From the NCBI GenBank assembly GCA_050949175.1, contig JBMNFG010000010.1, positions 124,001 through 188,000 on the forward strand: a DNA stretch of 64,000 nucleotides. The letters run 5' to 3'. The notes beneath the pieces are model-generated. The model was not told where the DNA came from. It did no database searches and saw only the letters and a program-made list of their open reading frames with translations. The stretch's first letter is position 1. Every line of letters begins with the position of its first letter. The translations under genes were made by a program, and so were the position numbers. Source of the DNA: UBA4971 sp900019985 (GTDB lineage Bacteria; Bacillota; SHA-98; UBA4971). Of this stretch, positions 50,756 through 58,190 are shown piece by piece.

Positions 50756-52173
50756 CTTATCTTGAGATCCTCCTCGGTAAAGAGGATCTCGCTACCTGAC
50801 AGTTGAAACAGGGATCTGGCTTTTGCCGGAGGTGCGTGTATGTCTACGTCTCTGGGGTCAGCAATGCTTGTCCCGCCTCCGGCTGCATACCGCCGCCCAT
50901 GCCCTGCCGATGTGCGGGATGCGGCTGTGCCCTGAGACAAACCGGCACCTTCAGTACCATAGTGCCTTTTAGACATGTCATGACGGGTCAGCCCCATGCT
51001 TTTTATCAGCCTGTCCCATAGAGACTCAGGTTTTATGCAAGCGTCATCCGTCCTTACCGGATCCTTCCCGGCACCTTCTTCAGATCTTTCTTCACCTGCC
51101 CCATCTCTTGGACTGCCTTGTTCTCTTTCTTCTCGTCTGTGTTTACCTTGTTTTGATTCATACTCATCGAGAAACTTGCCTATATTTATAAGTGTTGCCC
51201 CGTCGACACGATGGCGAAGGGTAATCCCTAGCACACTCCTAATATCATCAAGCAATACTTTGGTTCTGGAATTCATTGCAGCCCTTGCCCGCGCACCGAG
51301 AGATATGGCTTCTACAGCTCGCAGGCTTTCAATTCCAAAACCGATATACAGCTCGGCTAAGAGTGATGATAAATCGTCCGACAGCGAAATCTGCCGTAAT
51401 GTATCCGCCCTCTCCAGGACAGAGGCTCCATACTTATGCGACAGCACTTCTTCTCCCCATATGTTGCCGGACAAAATCCTTTTTACCGCATCGTGATTCT
51501 GCGGCCTACCCATATTCACGACAAAATCAAACCTGTCTGACAGCTGTCTTCTTATATCTTCCAGTGCTCCGGGTTCTTCATCAGGATTGCTGGCAGCCCA
51601 TACACAGCAGATGACAGGCAGTATAAATGCAGGCAAGCCTGTCTCTTCTATCTGGAGGCGCCCCGGTTTTGTTCCCATGACATCCAATAGAACGTCGGTG
51701 AGCTCAGGAGATGTATCTGCCAGCCTGTTTATTTCGTCAACGAAAATGATGCCCCTATATGCCCTGGGTATTACTCCGGGAAGAAGAGCTACTTCAGGAT
51801 GATTGGGATCCACCACTCTTGCCAGGTCTATGCTGCCGACAACCGTCCCAAGTTTTGCGGCATGAGATATCTCAAGAAAGGGAATGGGAATAGACTCTGT
51901 GCCTAATGAAGATAGGTCCTCAGGGTCCATGTTGCGGTGGGCCGGACAGTGAGGGTTGGCAGGTTCGCAGTTATACAGACATCCTCTAACTCGTTCAATA
52001 GAAGGGAGAATGCTTTTCATAGCCCGGATAACTGTTGTCTTTCCTGTACCACGAAGGCCTTCCACATGAACATGAACGGGTGTGCCTGCCATGAGGGATA
52101 GAATGGACATTTCCAAGGCATCAACCAAAGATTGATTACCTTCATGTACCACGAGGTCTCGAAGTGTTTTCAA
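50752..52173 (-). CDS. ChlI/MoxR-like AAA+ ATPase
   Basis: 473 residues from TTG 52173, preferred because GGAGGTG lies 6 bases upstream; an ATG five codons earlier covers that site. Walker A GLRGTGKTTV near 45, a ChlI-type cysteine segment RGCLYNCEPANPHCPAHRN near 75, KLGTVVGSIDLARV near 115, Walker B RGIIFVDEINRL near 150 and the sensor block CVWAASNPDEEPGALEDIRRQLSDRFD near 190 (in parts). After residue 330 comes a long, charged, low-complexity linker like that between the AAA+ and VWA parts of ChlD. No magnesium, cobalt or tetrapyrrole genes are nearby. A sigma-54 promoter precedes it. Confidence 0.82.
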   Translation of the reverse strand: MKTLRDLVVHEGNQSLVDALEMSILSLMAGTPVHVHVEGLRGTGKTTVIRAMKSILPSIERVRGCLYNCEPANPHCPAHRNMDPEDLSSLGTESIPIPFLEISHAAKLGTVVGSIDLARVVDPNHPEVALLPGVIPRAYRGIIFVDEINRLADTSPELTDVLLDVMGTKPGRLQIEETGLPAFILPVICCVWAASNPDEEPGALEDIRRQLSDRFDFVVNMGRPQNHDAVKRILSGNIWGEEVLSHKYGASVLERADTLRQISLSDDLSSLLAELYIGFGIESLRAVEAISLGARARAAMNSRTKVLLDDIRSVLGITLRHRVDGATLINIGKFLDEYESKQGKHRREEREQGSPRDGAGEERSEEGAGKDPVRTDDACIKPESLWDRLIKSMGLTRHDMSKRHYGTEGAGLSQGTAASRTSAGHGRRYAAGGGTSIADPRDVDIHAPPAKARSLFQLSGSEILFTEEDLKIR

Positions 52174-52252
52174 TACGGGCACCTCCATAATGTAATTGCG
52201 GCATAAGTGGGCAGCCATGGATTATTATGACCTTGCCCTAATAGGCGCATAC

Positions 52253-52268
52253 CGCAAACCGGGTGCCC
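52253..52268 (-). promoter_or_regulatory. Sigma-54 (-24/-12) promoter of the AAA+/VWA pair
   Basis: Minus strand GGGCAC (268-263), 5 bases CCGGT, then TTGC (257-254). This matches the sigma-54 consensus TGGCAC-N5-TTGCW except the first base (G for T) and the final W (G), with the invariant GG and GC 12 positions apart. Transcription would start near 52242, about 70 bases before the ATPase start. The gene of a sigma-54 activator ends only 25 bases upstream. Confidence 0.7.
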
Positions 52269-52292
52269 TGATTTCCCAGAGATGTAATTGAT

Positions 52293-53720
52293 TTACCGTG
52301 GGTTTTCTTCCTGTATGCCGAGTCTTCTGAGGCGGTACTGAAGGGTTTGGCGAGGTATTCCCAGGATGCGTGCGGTTTTAGATACGTTGCCTCCTGCTTT
52401 GGCATAAGCCCGGCGGATCAAAGTGTTTTCCAAATCCCTGACAGTCTCCCGGAAATCACTGCCTAATTCTTCATCCTGAATGATGTCATCAAAAGGCAGA
52501 TGTGAATCCTTCTCCGGAAGCCTTGGCTTTCTTATGTGCTCAGGCAGGTGTTCAAGGAGAATCATATCTCCGTCCAGCATATGCATGGCCCCTTCGATAG
52601 CATGTTCAAGCTCGCGGACATTTCCGGGCCAGTCATAAGATAGAAATAATTTACGGACCTCGTCTGACACGCCTTTCACGTTCATCATCAACTGCCTGTT
52701 GAATTTGCTGATAAAGTGGTCTATCAACAGGGGTATGTCTTCACGTCTTTCCCTGAGGGGCGGGATCCTGAGGCAAATGACGTTAAGCCTGTAATAAAGG
52801 TCCTCTCTCAATAAGCCTGCAGCAACTGCGTGCTCAGGCGGGCGTGTCATTGCAGCTATAACCCTGACATTAACAACGCGCTCTTTTGTGTCGCCTACGC
52901 GCCTCAAGCGCTTCTCTGAAAGGACGCGTAGGAGTTTTCCTTGTAATCCTGAAGGCATAGAGTCGATTTCATCCAGAAAAATCGTACCTGAATCTGCCAG
53001 CTCAAACAGGCCGGGGCGGTCGCAAGCGCCTGTAAACCCGCCTTTTGTTGTTCCAAAGAGTATGCCTTCAAGCAGGCCTTCGGGCAATGCTGCGCAGTTT
53101 TGCGCAATAAACGGCCCTGTCCTTCTGGTACCTGCGTTATGGATCGCCTGTACGAACAGCTCCTTCCCTGTCCCTGTTTCGCCCTGGACAAGAACAGCAG
53201 ACGCGCTGCCTGCAGCTCTTGCGGCTTTTCGTTTTAACTCGAGTATAGACTCGCTTTCACCGACTATGTCTTTAAACGTATAGTGAGCCCGGTCAGACCC
53301 GATATCACGCCTGCCTTCTTTTTTCGCAAACAACTCTGTTTGAAGATCCACAATACGCCGGGCCATCTCCTGTATCAGCGTGATATCGCGGGAAACTTCC
53401 ACTGCACCGATGACTTTGTTGTCGACCACAATAGGGAGAGTTGAGTTTATTGTTGTAATGGTATCTCCTTTGTAATTCATGAAAGTCTGTTCCCTGTTTA
53501 ACACAGGTTGCCCGGTCTTGAGCACTTGGAGCAAAGTGCTGGTTTCTCGGCACAGTGAAGGAAATACCTCAAGCACATGCTTACCCAGTACTTCTTCAGG
53601 CTTAAGGTTGTCGAGGTTTGCAGCTACTCTGTTGTAAAAGACTGTTACGCCGTTCCTGTCAACGACTTGGATGCCTTCATCTATGGAATCAAGGATTAAA
53701 TGAAAATTGCCGACATCCAT
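52293..53720 (-). CDS. Sigma-54-dependent transcriptional activator (PAS-AAA+-Fis)
   Basis: 475 residues from ATG 53720 (GGGGAG 6 bases upstream). PAS sensor domain at about 3-115 (LILDSIDEGIQVVDRNGVTVFYN, in parts), AAA+ domain with Walker A GETGTGKELF near 180 and Walker B GTIFLDEIDSMP near 245, and a Fis-type helix-turn-helix at the end (NVSKTARILGIPRQTLQYRL). The sigma-54 contact loop reads GGFTGA rather than GAFTGA, at about 226. It resembles RocR-type activators and senses a small molecule or redox state through PAS. The adjacent -24/-12 promoter is the obvious target. Confidence 0.92.
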   Translation of the reverse strand: MDVGNFHLILDSIDEGIQVVDRNGVTVFYNRVAANLDNLKPEEVLGKHVLEVFPSLCRETSTLLQVLKTGQPVLNREQTFMNYKGDTITTINSTLPIVVDNKVIGAVEVSRDITLIQEMARRIVDLQTELFAKKEGRRDIGSDRAHYTFKDIVGESESILELKRKAARAAGSASAVLVQGETGTGKELFVQAIHNAGTRRTGPFIAQNCAALPEGLLEGILFGTTKGGFTGACDRPGLFELADSGTIFLDEIDSMPSGLQGKLLRVLSEKRLRRVGDTKERVVNVRVIAAMTRPPEHAVAAGLLREDLYYRLNVICLRIPPLRERREDIPLLIDHFISKFNRQLMMNVKGVSDEVRKLFLSYDWPGNVRELEHAIEGAMHMLDGDMILLEHLPEHIRKPRLPEKDSHLPFDDIIQDEELGSDFRETVRDLENTLIRRAYAKAGGNVSKTARILGIPRQTLQYRLRRLGIQEENPR

Positions 53721-53808
53721 GACCATCTCCCCTTCAGGGATCGCCGCTGATGTTTAGGCGTCTTGTTTTTAGTCTTCTGGATAGGTCATGCAGTTTCCTT
53801 CAATCCTA

Positions 53809-54750
53809 TTAAGTTTCCTCTAAGGCGAGCTCAACAAGGCTTGCAATGAGATCAGGAAACTCAATCCCTGCAGCTTTGGCTGCATCAGGAATTAAGCTGG
53901 TTCGCGTCATTCCGGGGATCGTGTTCACTTCAAGTATATATACTTGGTTCTCAGAGGTGACGATCAGGTCAGATCTGGAGATGCCTCGACAACCGAGAGC
54001 CCTGTGGGCTTTTAGTGCGGCTTCCTGGGCTGCCTTATAGGCAGATTCATCTATTTCGGCAGGAATGATATGCTCACTCATACCCGGCGTATACTTGGCT
54101 TCGTAGTCATACAGGCCTTTAACAGAGCGGATTTCGATCACCGGCAGCGCACGGAGCTCATCATTTCCCAGGACACCGACGGTAATCTCTGTGCCTGATA
54201 TATACTCTTCAACCAGGACTTCATCGTCATATTCAAATGCCTTCAGAATAGCCTTTTCAAGATCTCTTGGAGACTCTACTACAGTCAATCCTATAGTTGA
54301 GCCTTGCTTATTGGGCTTTACAACCAGCGGAAGAGGGATATCCCTCTCAGCCCGGGCCACCAGGTTTTGGATACCGGCTTTACGAAGCATGCGGCTGCTA
54401 AACAAAACATCTTTAGGGCACATGAGGCCTTCGAGACGAAACAATTGCTTTGATATGGCTTTGTTCATGGCAAGAGCACTGGCAAGTACGCCGGACCCGA
54501 CATACGGAAGTCCGAGTATTTCCAGAAGCCCTTGAATACACCCATCTTCTCCGTACTTCCCGTGCAGGGCAATGAAGACTACATCAGGTTTGGCGTGAAG
54601 AAGGGTAGTTGCGATATCCTCATCGAGATCCAGCGCTATGACCTCAAAACCCTTCTCTAAGAGTGCAGAGGTTACTTGCTCTCCGGTACGCAATGATATT
54701 TCTCTCTCTTGGGATTTCCCACCGTATATTAATGCAACGTTAGTGCTCAT
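53809..54750 (-). CDS. ddl: D-alanine--D-alanine ligase
   Basis: 313 residues, ATP-grasp enzyme making the D-Ala-D-Ala end of peptidoglycan precursors. N-terminal VALIYGGKSQEREISLRTG, GKYGEDGCIQGLLEILGLPYVGSG near 65-90 (in parts), the ATP lysines around LPLVVKPNKQGSTIGL near 140, and metal-site EVNTIPGMTRTSLIP near 275. The Tyr-type omega loop YDYEAKYTPG near 215 indicates D-Ala rather than D-lactate specificity, so no sign of vancomycin resistance. It follows a small membrane-protein gene. Confidence 0.96.
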   Translation of the reverse strand: MSTNVALIYGGKSQEREISLRTGEQVTSALLEKGFEVIALDLDEDIATTLLHAKPDVVFIALHGKYGEDGCIQGLLEILGLPYVGSGVLASALAMNKAISKQLFRLEGLMCPKDVLFSSRMLRKAGIQNLVARAERDIPLPLVVKPNKQGSTIGLTVVESPRDLEKAILKAFEYDDEVLVEEYISGTEITVGVLGNDELRALPVIEIRSVKGLYDYEAKYTPGMSEHIIPAEIDESAYKAAQEAALKAHRALGCRGISRSDLIVTSENQVYILEVNTIPGMTRTSLIPDAAKAAGIEFPDLIASLVELALEET

Positions 54751-54762
54751 AGCTTCCGTTCA

Positions 54763-54796
54763 GGCAAAAGCAGCGGATGACCCGCTTTCTGTTGCC
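54763..54796 (-). terminator. Weak terminator-like hairpin before ddl
   Basis: Minus strand AAAGCGG-gtcat-CCGCTgcTTTT within an outer GGCAA/TTGCC pair; the stem has unpaired bases and the T run is short. It lies 30 bases beyond the small membrane-protein gene. Confidence 0.35.
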
Positions 54797-54826
54797 TGCA
54801 CTCCTTTCTTGATGCGGCTTGTTTAA

Positions 54827-55042
54827 TCACAACTGGTAGAATAACTGCCCCATGACTCTTACTGCAATAAGAGAGACTACCAGTACATATATGACTATCG
54901 TAGCCATGACAATACCTGTGGCAAAAGATACAAGTTTTCCGGAAAGGCCTTGTGACCGGTTAGCTGCAATCACCCATGTCATCTCAAATACTATTATAAG
55001 AGACAAAAGAGCTGCGCATTTCACTATCGAAATGAGGCCCAC
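54827..55042 (-). CDS. Small two-segment membrane protein of unknown function
   Basis: 71 residues, not recognised. Two hydrophobic segments (about 8-27 and 42-63) joined by a short polar loop NRSQGLSGKL, with few charges, as in small integral membrane proteins. GTG start; the ribosome site GGGGG sits 7 bases upstream and forms the end of a strong hairpin (55050-55096). It lies between surE and ddl on the same strand. Good start context and clean membrane topology support a real gene; no homology claim is made. Confidence 0.6.
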   Translation of the reverse strand: MGLISIVKCAALLSLIIVFEMTWVIAANRSQGLSGKLVSFATGIVMATIVIYVLVVSLIAVRVMGQLFYQL

Positions 55043-55049
55043 AACTGCA

Positions 55050-55096
55050 CCCCCGGCGAAATAAAGACTCTTTATATTCTATGTCTTTCGCCGGGG
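55050..55096 (-). promoter_or_regulatory. Strong leader hairpin overlapping a ribosome site
   Basis: Perfect 11-bp stem CCCCGGCGAAA/TTTCGCCGGGG (86-96 with 51-61) with a 24-base loop that can itself fold (AAAGAC/GTCTTT). Its distal arm ends in the GGGG of the ribosome site for the small membrane protein. It begins 22 bases after the surE stop. With no T run it is not a classical terminator; occlusion of translation is possible. Confidence 0.5.
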
Positions 55097-55117
55097 ATCT
55101 GAGATTAAAGGCTATGA

Positions 55118-55879
55118 TCAAAATTCAAGGTCCCAGGTTCGAAGCTCATCGATCAAATCGTGTTTCGTAAGATCCAGGTGGATCGGGGTAATCGAAACCA
55201 TGTTATGCCTGACAGCTACAGCGTCAATATCCAGGTCCCCTTCGTGCTCTTCCACTGTGCCCGCCATCCAGTAGTATGTCCTGCCTCTCGGATCAACTCG
55301 CCGTTCAAAAACGTCTTTCCAGACTCTGGCACCTAGCTTTGTAATGGCAACTCCTGCCAGGTCCCTTTTGTCTACAGACGGTACGTTAACATTAAGGAGC
55401 GTCTCAGGAGGAAGGCCTTTTTCGGCCAGTATTGAAACGAGGTTCCTGCTGAACTCAGCTGCCACAGGATAGTGGCAGTTCTCAAAGGCGGCCACAGAAA
55501 CAGCTACTGAAGGAATTCCGTATATGGCGCCTTCAATCGCGGCTGACACAGTCCCTGAGTATAAAACGTCGGTTCCCAGGTTGGGACCGCGGTTGATTCC
55601 GGATACCACGACATCAGGCTTCCATTCCAAGAGATCTTCAATAGCCAGCTTGACACAGTCGGAAGGAGTGCCGTCAACTGCCCACGCTTTAATACCCAGA
55701 TCCCGGAGCTTAACAGTATTTATCCTAAGGGGCCTGAGCACTGTGATCGCGTGCCCCGTCGCGCTTCTTTCCCTGTCCGGGGCTACAATTTCAACTTCCC
55801 CTATTTTTAGGAGTTCCTGTGCTAGAATGCTTATTCCGTCAGCAAGGATTCCGTCGTCGTTAGTTACCAGAATCCGCAT
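55118..55879 (-). CDS. surE: 5'/3'-nucleotidase SurE
   Basis: Metal-dependent nucleoside monophosphate phosphatase. 253 residues. Active-site VTNDDGILADGI at the N-terminus, APDRERSATGHAIT near 35, VDGTPSDCVKLA near 75 and VVSGINRGPNLGTDVLYSGTVSAAIEG near 92 (in parts). Complete and typical. The start ATG lies just after the stop of the MgtC-like gene (10-base gap). Confidence 0.96.
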   Translation of the reverse strand: MRILVTNDDGILADGISILAQELLKIGEVEIVAPDRERSATGHAITVLRPLRINTVKLRDLGIKAWAVDGTPSDCVKLAIEDLLEWKPDVVVSGINRGPNLGTDVLYSGTVSAAIEGAIYGIPSVAVSVAAFENCHYPVAAEFSRNLVSILAEKGLPPETLLNVNVPSVDKRDLAGVAITKLGARVWKDVFERRVDPRGRTYYWMAGTVEEHEGDLDIDAVAVRHNMVSITPIHLDLTKHDLIDELRTWDLEF

Positions 55880-55888
55880 GTAAAGTGT

Positions 55889-56557
55889 TCACTCCTCATA
55901 ACCTACATGAATTACACCGTCAACTTCAATGATCTCATCGAGTAATCTCTCTTTAGGCACTGTGAATGGAATCTCAAGGCTGAGATGAATGGCTGCCTCG
56001 TTTCCTTTGCCCACAGTTTCCATATCCACTTCCTTAATGCTTACTCCATATTTGCCTAAGACTGTAGCGATGGCGCCCAACTGTCCCGGCCTGTCGCTCA
56101 CTTGCACAAAGAGGATGTCACGTTTTGAAAACATGAATCTCTTCTCGAAACGATCGAATACAACAAGAACTACAACGACAAGCCCTGTAGTCACTGCACC
56201 GAACAGATAAAACCCTGAGCCAATGGCCAGCCCTATCCCTGACACAACCCATAGACTGGCTGCAGTTGTTAATCCTTTAACAGTTGAACCCTCCCTGAGG
56301 ATGGTGCCCGCGCCGAGAAAACCTATTCCACTTATTACTTGGGCGGCGATACGTCCGGGATCGTACCCCATGCTCTTTTCAGCAAAATCCAGAAAAGCGT
56401 ATTGAGAGACGATCATTACGAGAGCTGATCCAATACATACCAGAATATGGGTTCTAAAGCCTGCAGGCCGTTTATGGCTTTCCCGTTCAAGTCCAATGAG
56501 TCCGCCGAAAAGCGTGGCAATAACAAGCCGGAGTATTACTTCTTCCTGCGAAATCAC
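55889..56557 (-). CDS. MgtC/SapB-family membrane protein with ACT-like domain
   Basis: 222 residues. Four or five membrane segments in the first 140 residues with the family block GGLIGLERESHKRPAGFRTH near 18, VISGIGFLGAGTILREG near 75 and VKGLTTAASLWV near 97. The C-terminal 80 residues form an ACT-like regulatory domain (VQVSDRPGQLGAIATVLGKYGV). MgtC proteins of pathogens regulate the F-ATPase and magnesium stress; the environmental SapB-type members are mostly uncharacterised. GTG start with GGGGTGAG upstream and an extended -10 promoter at 56611. Confidence 0.88.
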   Translation of the reverse strand: MISQEEVILRLVIATLFGGLIGLERESHKRPAGFRTHILVCIGSALVMIVSQYAFLDFAEKSMGYDPGRIAAQVISGIGFLGAGTILREGSTVKGLTTAASLWVVSGIGLAIGSGFYLFGAVTTGLVVVVLVVFDRFEKRFMFSKRDILFVQVSDRPGQLGAIATVLGKYGVSIKEVDMETVGKGNEAAIHLSLEIPFTVPKERLLDEIIEVDGVIHVGYEE

Positions 56558-56610
56558 GTGCTCACCCCACGTTCCCTTGAGTCTCAGAGGTGTTTTCTTA
56601 ATTGGATTCT

Positions 56611-56616
56611 ATTATA
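56611..56616 (-). promoter_or_regulatory. Extended -10 promoter of the MgtC-like gene
   Basis: Minus strand TGCTATAAT: a perfect TATAAT with an extended TGn, about 55 bases before the GTG start. The -35 (TTACTT at 18 bases) is poor, as often with extended -10 sites. Confidence 0.5.
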
Positions 56617-56681
56617 GCACAAACACCGGAATATAAGTAAAAACGTGTGAAAAGAATGAGGAGGCTGGGACTTCGCTTAGT

Positions 56682-57569
56682 TCAGCTGATTATCCTCTTT
56701 GTGACTTTTCCTCGTACAGCAAGGACACGGTGGGAGGTCTCAGATACAAGCGCTTGTATCTGACGGAGGGCCTCAAAAACCGGTTCAGTGGAGTCATCTC
56801 CACATAGCTCTCTTATGGCCTCCAGAGCATAGGGCCTGAGGTCTTCGTTCTCAAGACATATCCTGATCAATGGTTCAACTGCGCGCTCATCTCCTAACGA
56901 TCGAAGCGCCTGTATCGCACCATAGCGTACATCGACAGACTCATCACCCAAACAGGAAATCAAGCGCCCCAATACTTTGACATCACCTATCTTACGGAGC
57001 GCCTCAACAGCTTCATATCGTACTGCAGGATCAGGATCGCTTAAGAGTGCAGCTAAACGCGATACAGATTTCTTATGTCTCAATTCACCCAGGAGCTTGG
57101 CTGCTCTGCGCCGGATGTTTCTATCACCGATCTCCAACGCTGAGCTGATAGCTTCAACAGCTTGTCCCTTAGGGAACTTCATAATAGCCCTTGTGATGTT
57201 ATATGCCACATAGGGATTCTCCTCTTTCAAGGCTCTGACAAGATAATGCAGTGAACACTCATCACCTATTTCGCCCAGCGCTTCTGAAGCCCAGCTCCTT
57301 ACAGAATCGTCTTCGTCTTCAAGGGCACGGACCAATACACCCACTGTCTTCTTGTCAGGCAGCTTACTAAGGCCGTAGGCTGCCCCTCGCCTGGTGAAAA
57401 CGTCTCCTCCATGAAGCGCTTCGATGAGGAGATCCACGATCTCAGCTCTAACCTTTTGAATCTCGGCTCTCGCAGTTTCTCTCCTGTCATCAGAGAGTTT
57501 ATCCAAGTCTTCTTCAAGCTGAGACAGCTGATGAATCAAAACATCTATCTTTTCTATACCGTCTACCAT
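56682..57569 (-). CDS. HEAT/PBS-lyase repeat protein
   Basis: 295 residues. After a helical N-terminus (about 1-55, with a coiled-coil feel) come six or seven HEAT-like repeats of about 31 residues with the recurring pattern AVEALRKIGD, GAIQALRSLGD, WASEALGEIGD, AAKLLGELRH. Such repeats form a superhelical scaffold for protein binding; those of phycobilisome lyases share the motif but pigment attachment is not implied. The gene stands alone between the MgtC-like and zinc-ribbon genes. A Spo0A box lies about 145 bases upstream of its start. Partner unknown. Confidence 0.85.
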   Translation of the reverse strand: MVDGIEKIDVLIHQLSQLEEDLDKLSDDRRETARAEIQKVRAEIVDLLIEALHGGDVFTRRGAAYGLSKLPDKKTVGVLVRALEDEDDSVRSWASEALGEIGDECSLHYLVRALKEENPYVAYNITRAIMKFPKGQAVEAISSALEIGDRNIRRRAAKLLGELRHKKSVSRLAALLSDPDPAVRYEAVEALRKIGDVKVLGRLISCLGDESVDVRYGAIQALRSLGDERAVEPLIRICLENEDLRPYALEAIRELCGDDSTEPVFEALRQIQALVSETSHRVLAVRGKVTKRIIS

Positions 57570-57713
57570 TTAGAATCCCTCATCTCCTGGCAGCATCGGG
57601 GTATTGAAGTGTGTCACGCCGCCTCGGAACCGGCACTAAAGGAGAGAGAACCGCAACTAGAAGAAGAGATCAACCCTGTTAACAGATGCGACTGTGGCGA
57701 CAGCATTTAAATG

Positions 57714-57720
57714 TTCGACA
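57714..57720 (+). promoter_or_regulatory. Spo0A box in the HEAT-protein upstream region
   Basis: TTCGACA, the exact 0A-box core, in the 205-base gap upstream of the HEAT-repeat gene. A degenerate second copy (TGTCCGA) lies near 57767 and a CTGTTAACAG palindrome near 57676. A 7-base match can arise by chance, so this is weak evidence. The rest of the gap (57570-57774) shows no gene and no clear sigma-A promoter. Confidence 0.3.
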
Positions 57721-57774
57721 TAGGTAGATCTATTCCTTCTAGCCTACTTCCATATTTGATCTTTTCTGTCCGAC

Positions 57775-58140
57775 CTAGGCACTTCGCATTCCGCAATGAG
57801 GACACACGTCCTGATCAAGTTCCATCAGATCATGGCATTTCAAGCATTCTTTCTTGACAGGCTTTCCGCAATGGGGACAAAAAGCCAGGTTACGGACATA
57901 TCTCTTGCAACAGTGAGGGCAGGTGAGAAGCTCCCCCCGGGGTCTCAAAAATAAGTACACAGCTACAACCACAAGAGGTGCTAGAGCATTGACTGTGAAC
58001 GCTAAGAAGATACAGATTATTGCCCAGATCAGAGGATTATAGTCTCGACTCCGAGCATCCCTGAAGATCCAAATCGCGCTGAGGATTCCTATTGCAATGG
58101 CCCCGATGAAAAAAGGCCAATTCATCGCGTTTGATCCCAT
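57775..58140 (-). CDS. Small membrane protein with double zinc ribbon
   Basis: 121 residues. Two membrane segments (about 6-24 and 36-62), with the second followed by a basic turn, then a cytoplasmic tail with four CxxC pairs: CPHCCKRY, FCPHCGKP, CLKCHD and CPHCGMRSA. Paired CxxC units form two zinc ribbons (DZR type). Function unknown; such proteins often sense or tether at the membrane. GAAGGAG lies 11 bases before the ATG. It lies between gpsA and the HEAT-protein gene. Confidence 0.78.
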   Translation of the reverse strand: MGSNAMNWPFFIGAIAIGILSAIWIFRDARSRDYNPLIWAIICIFLAFTVNALAPLVVVAVYLFLRPRGELLTCPHCCKRYVRNLAFCPHCGKPVKKECLKCHDLMELDQDVCPHCGMRSA

Positions 58141-58190
58141 AGAATGCAGACTCCTTCCCCATTATACAACGGGTCCATCATATCTCGGAT

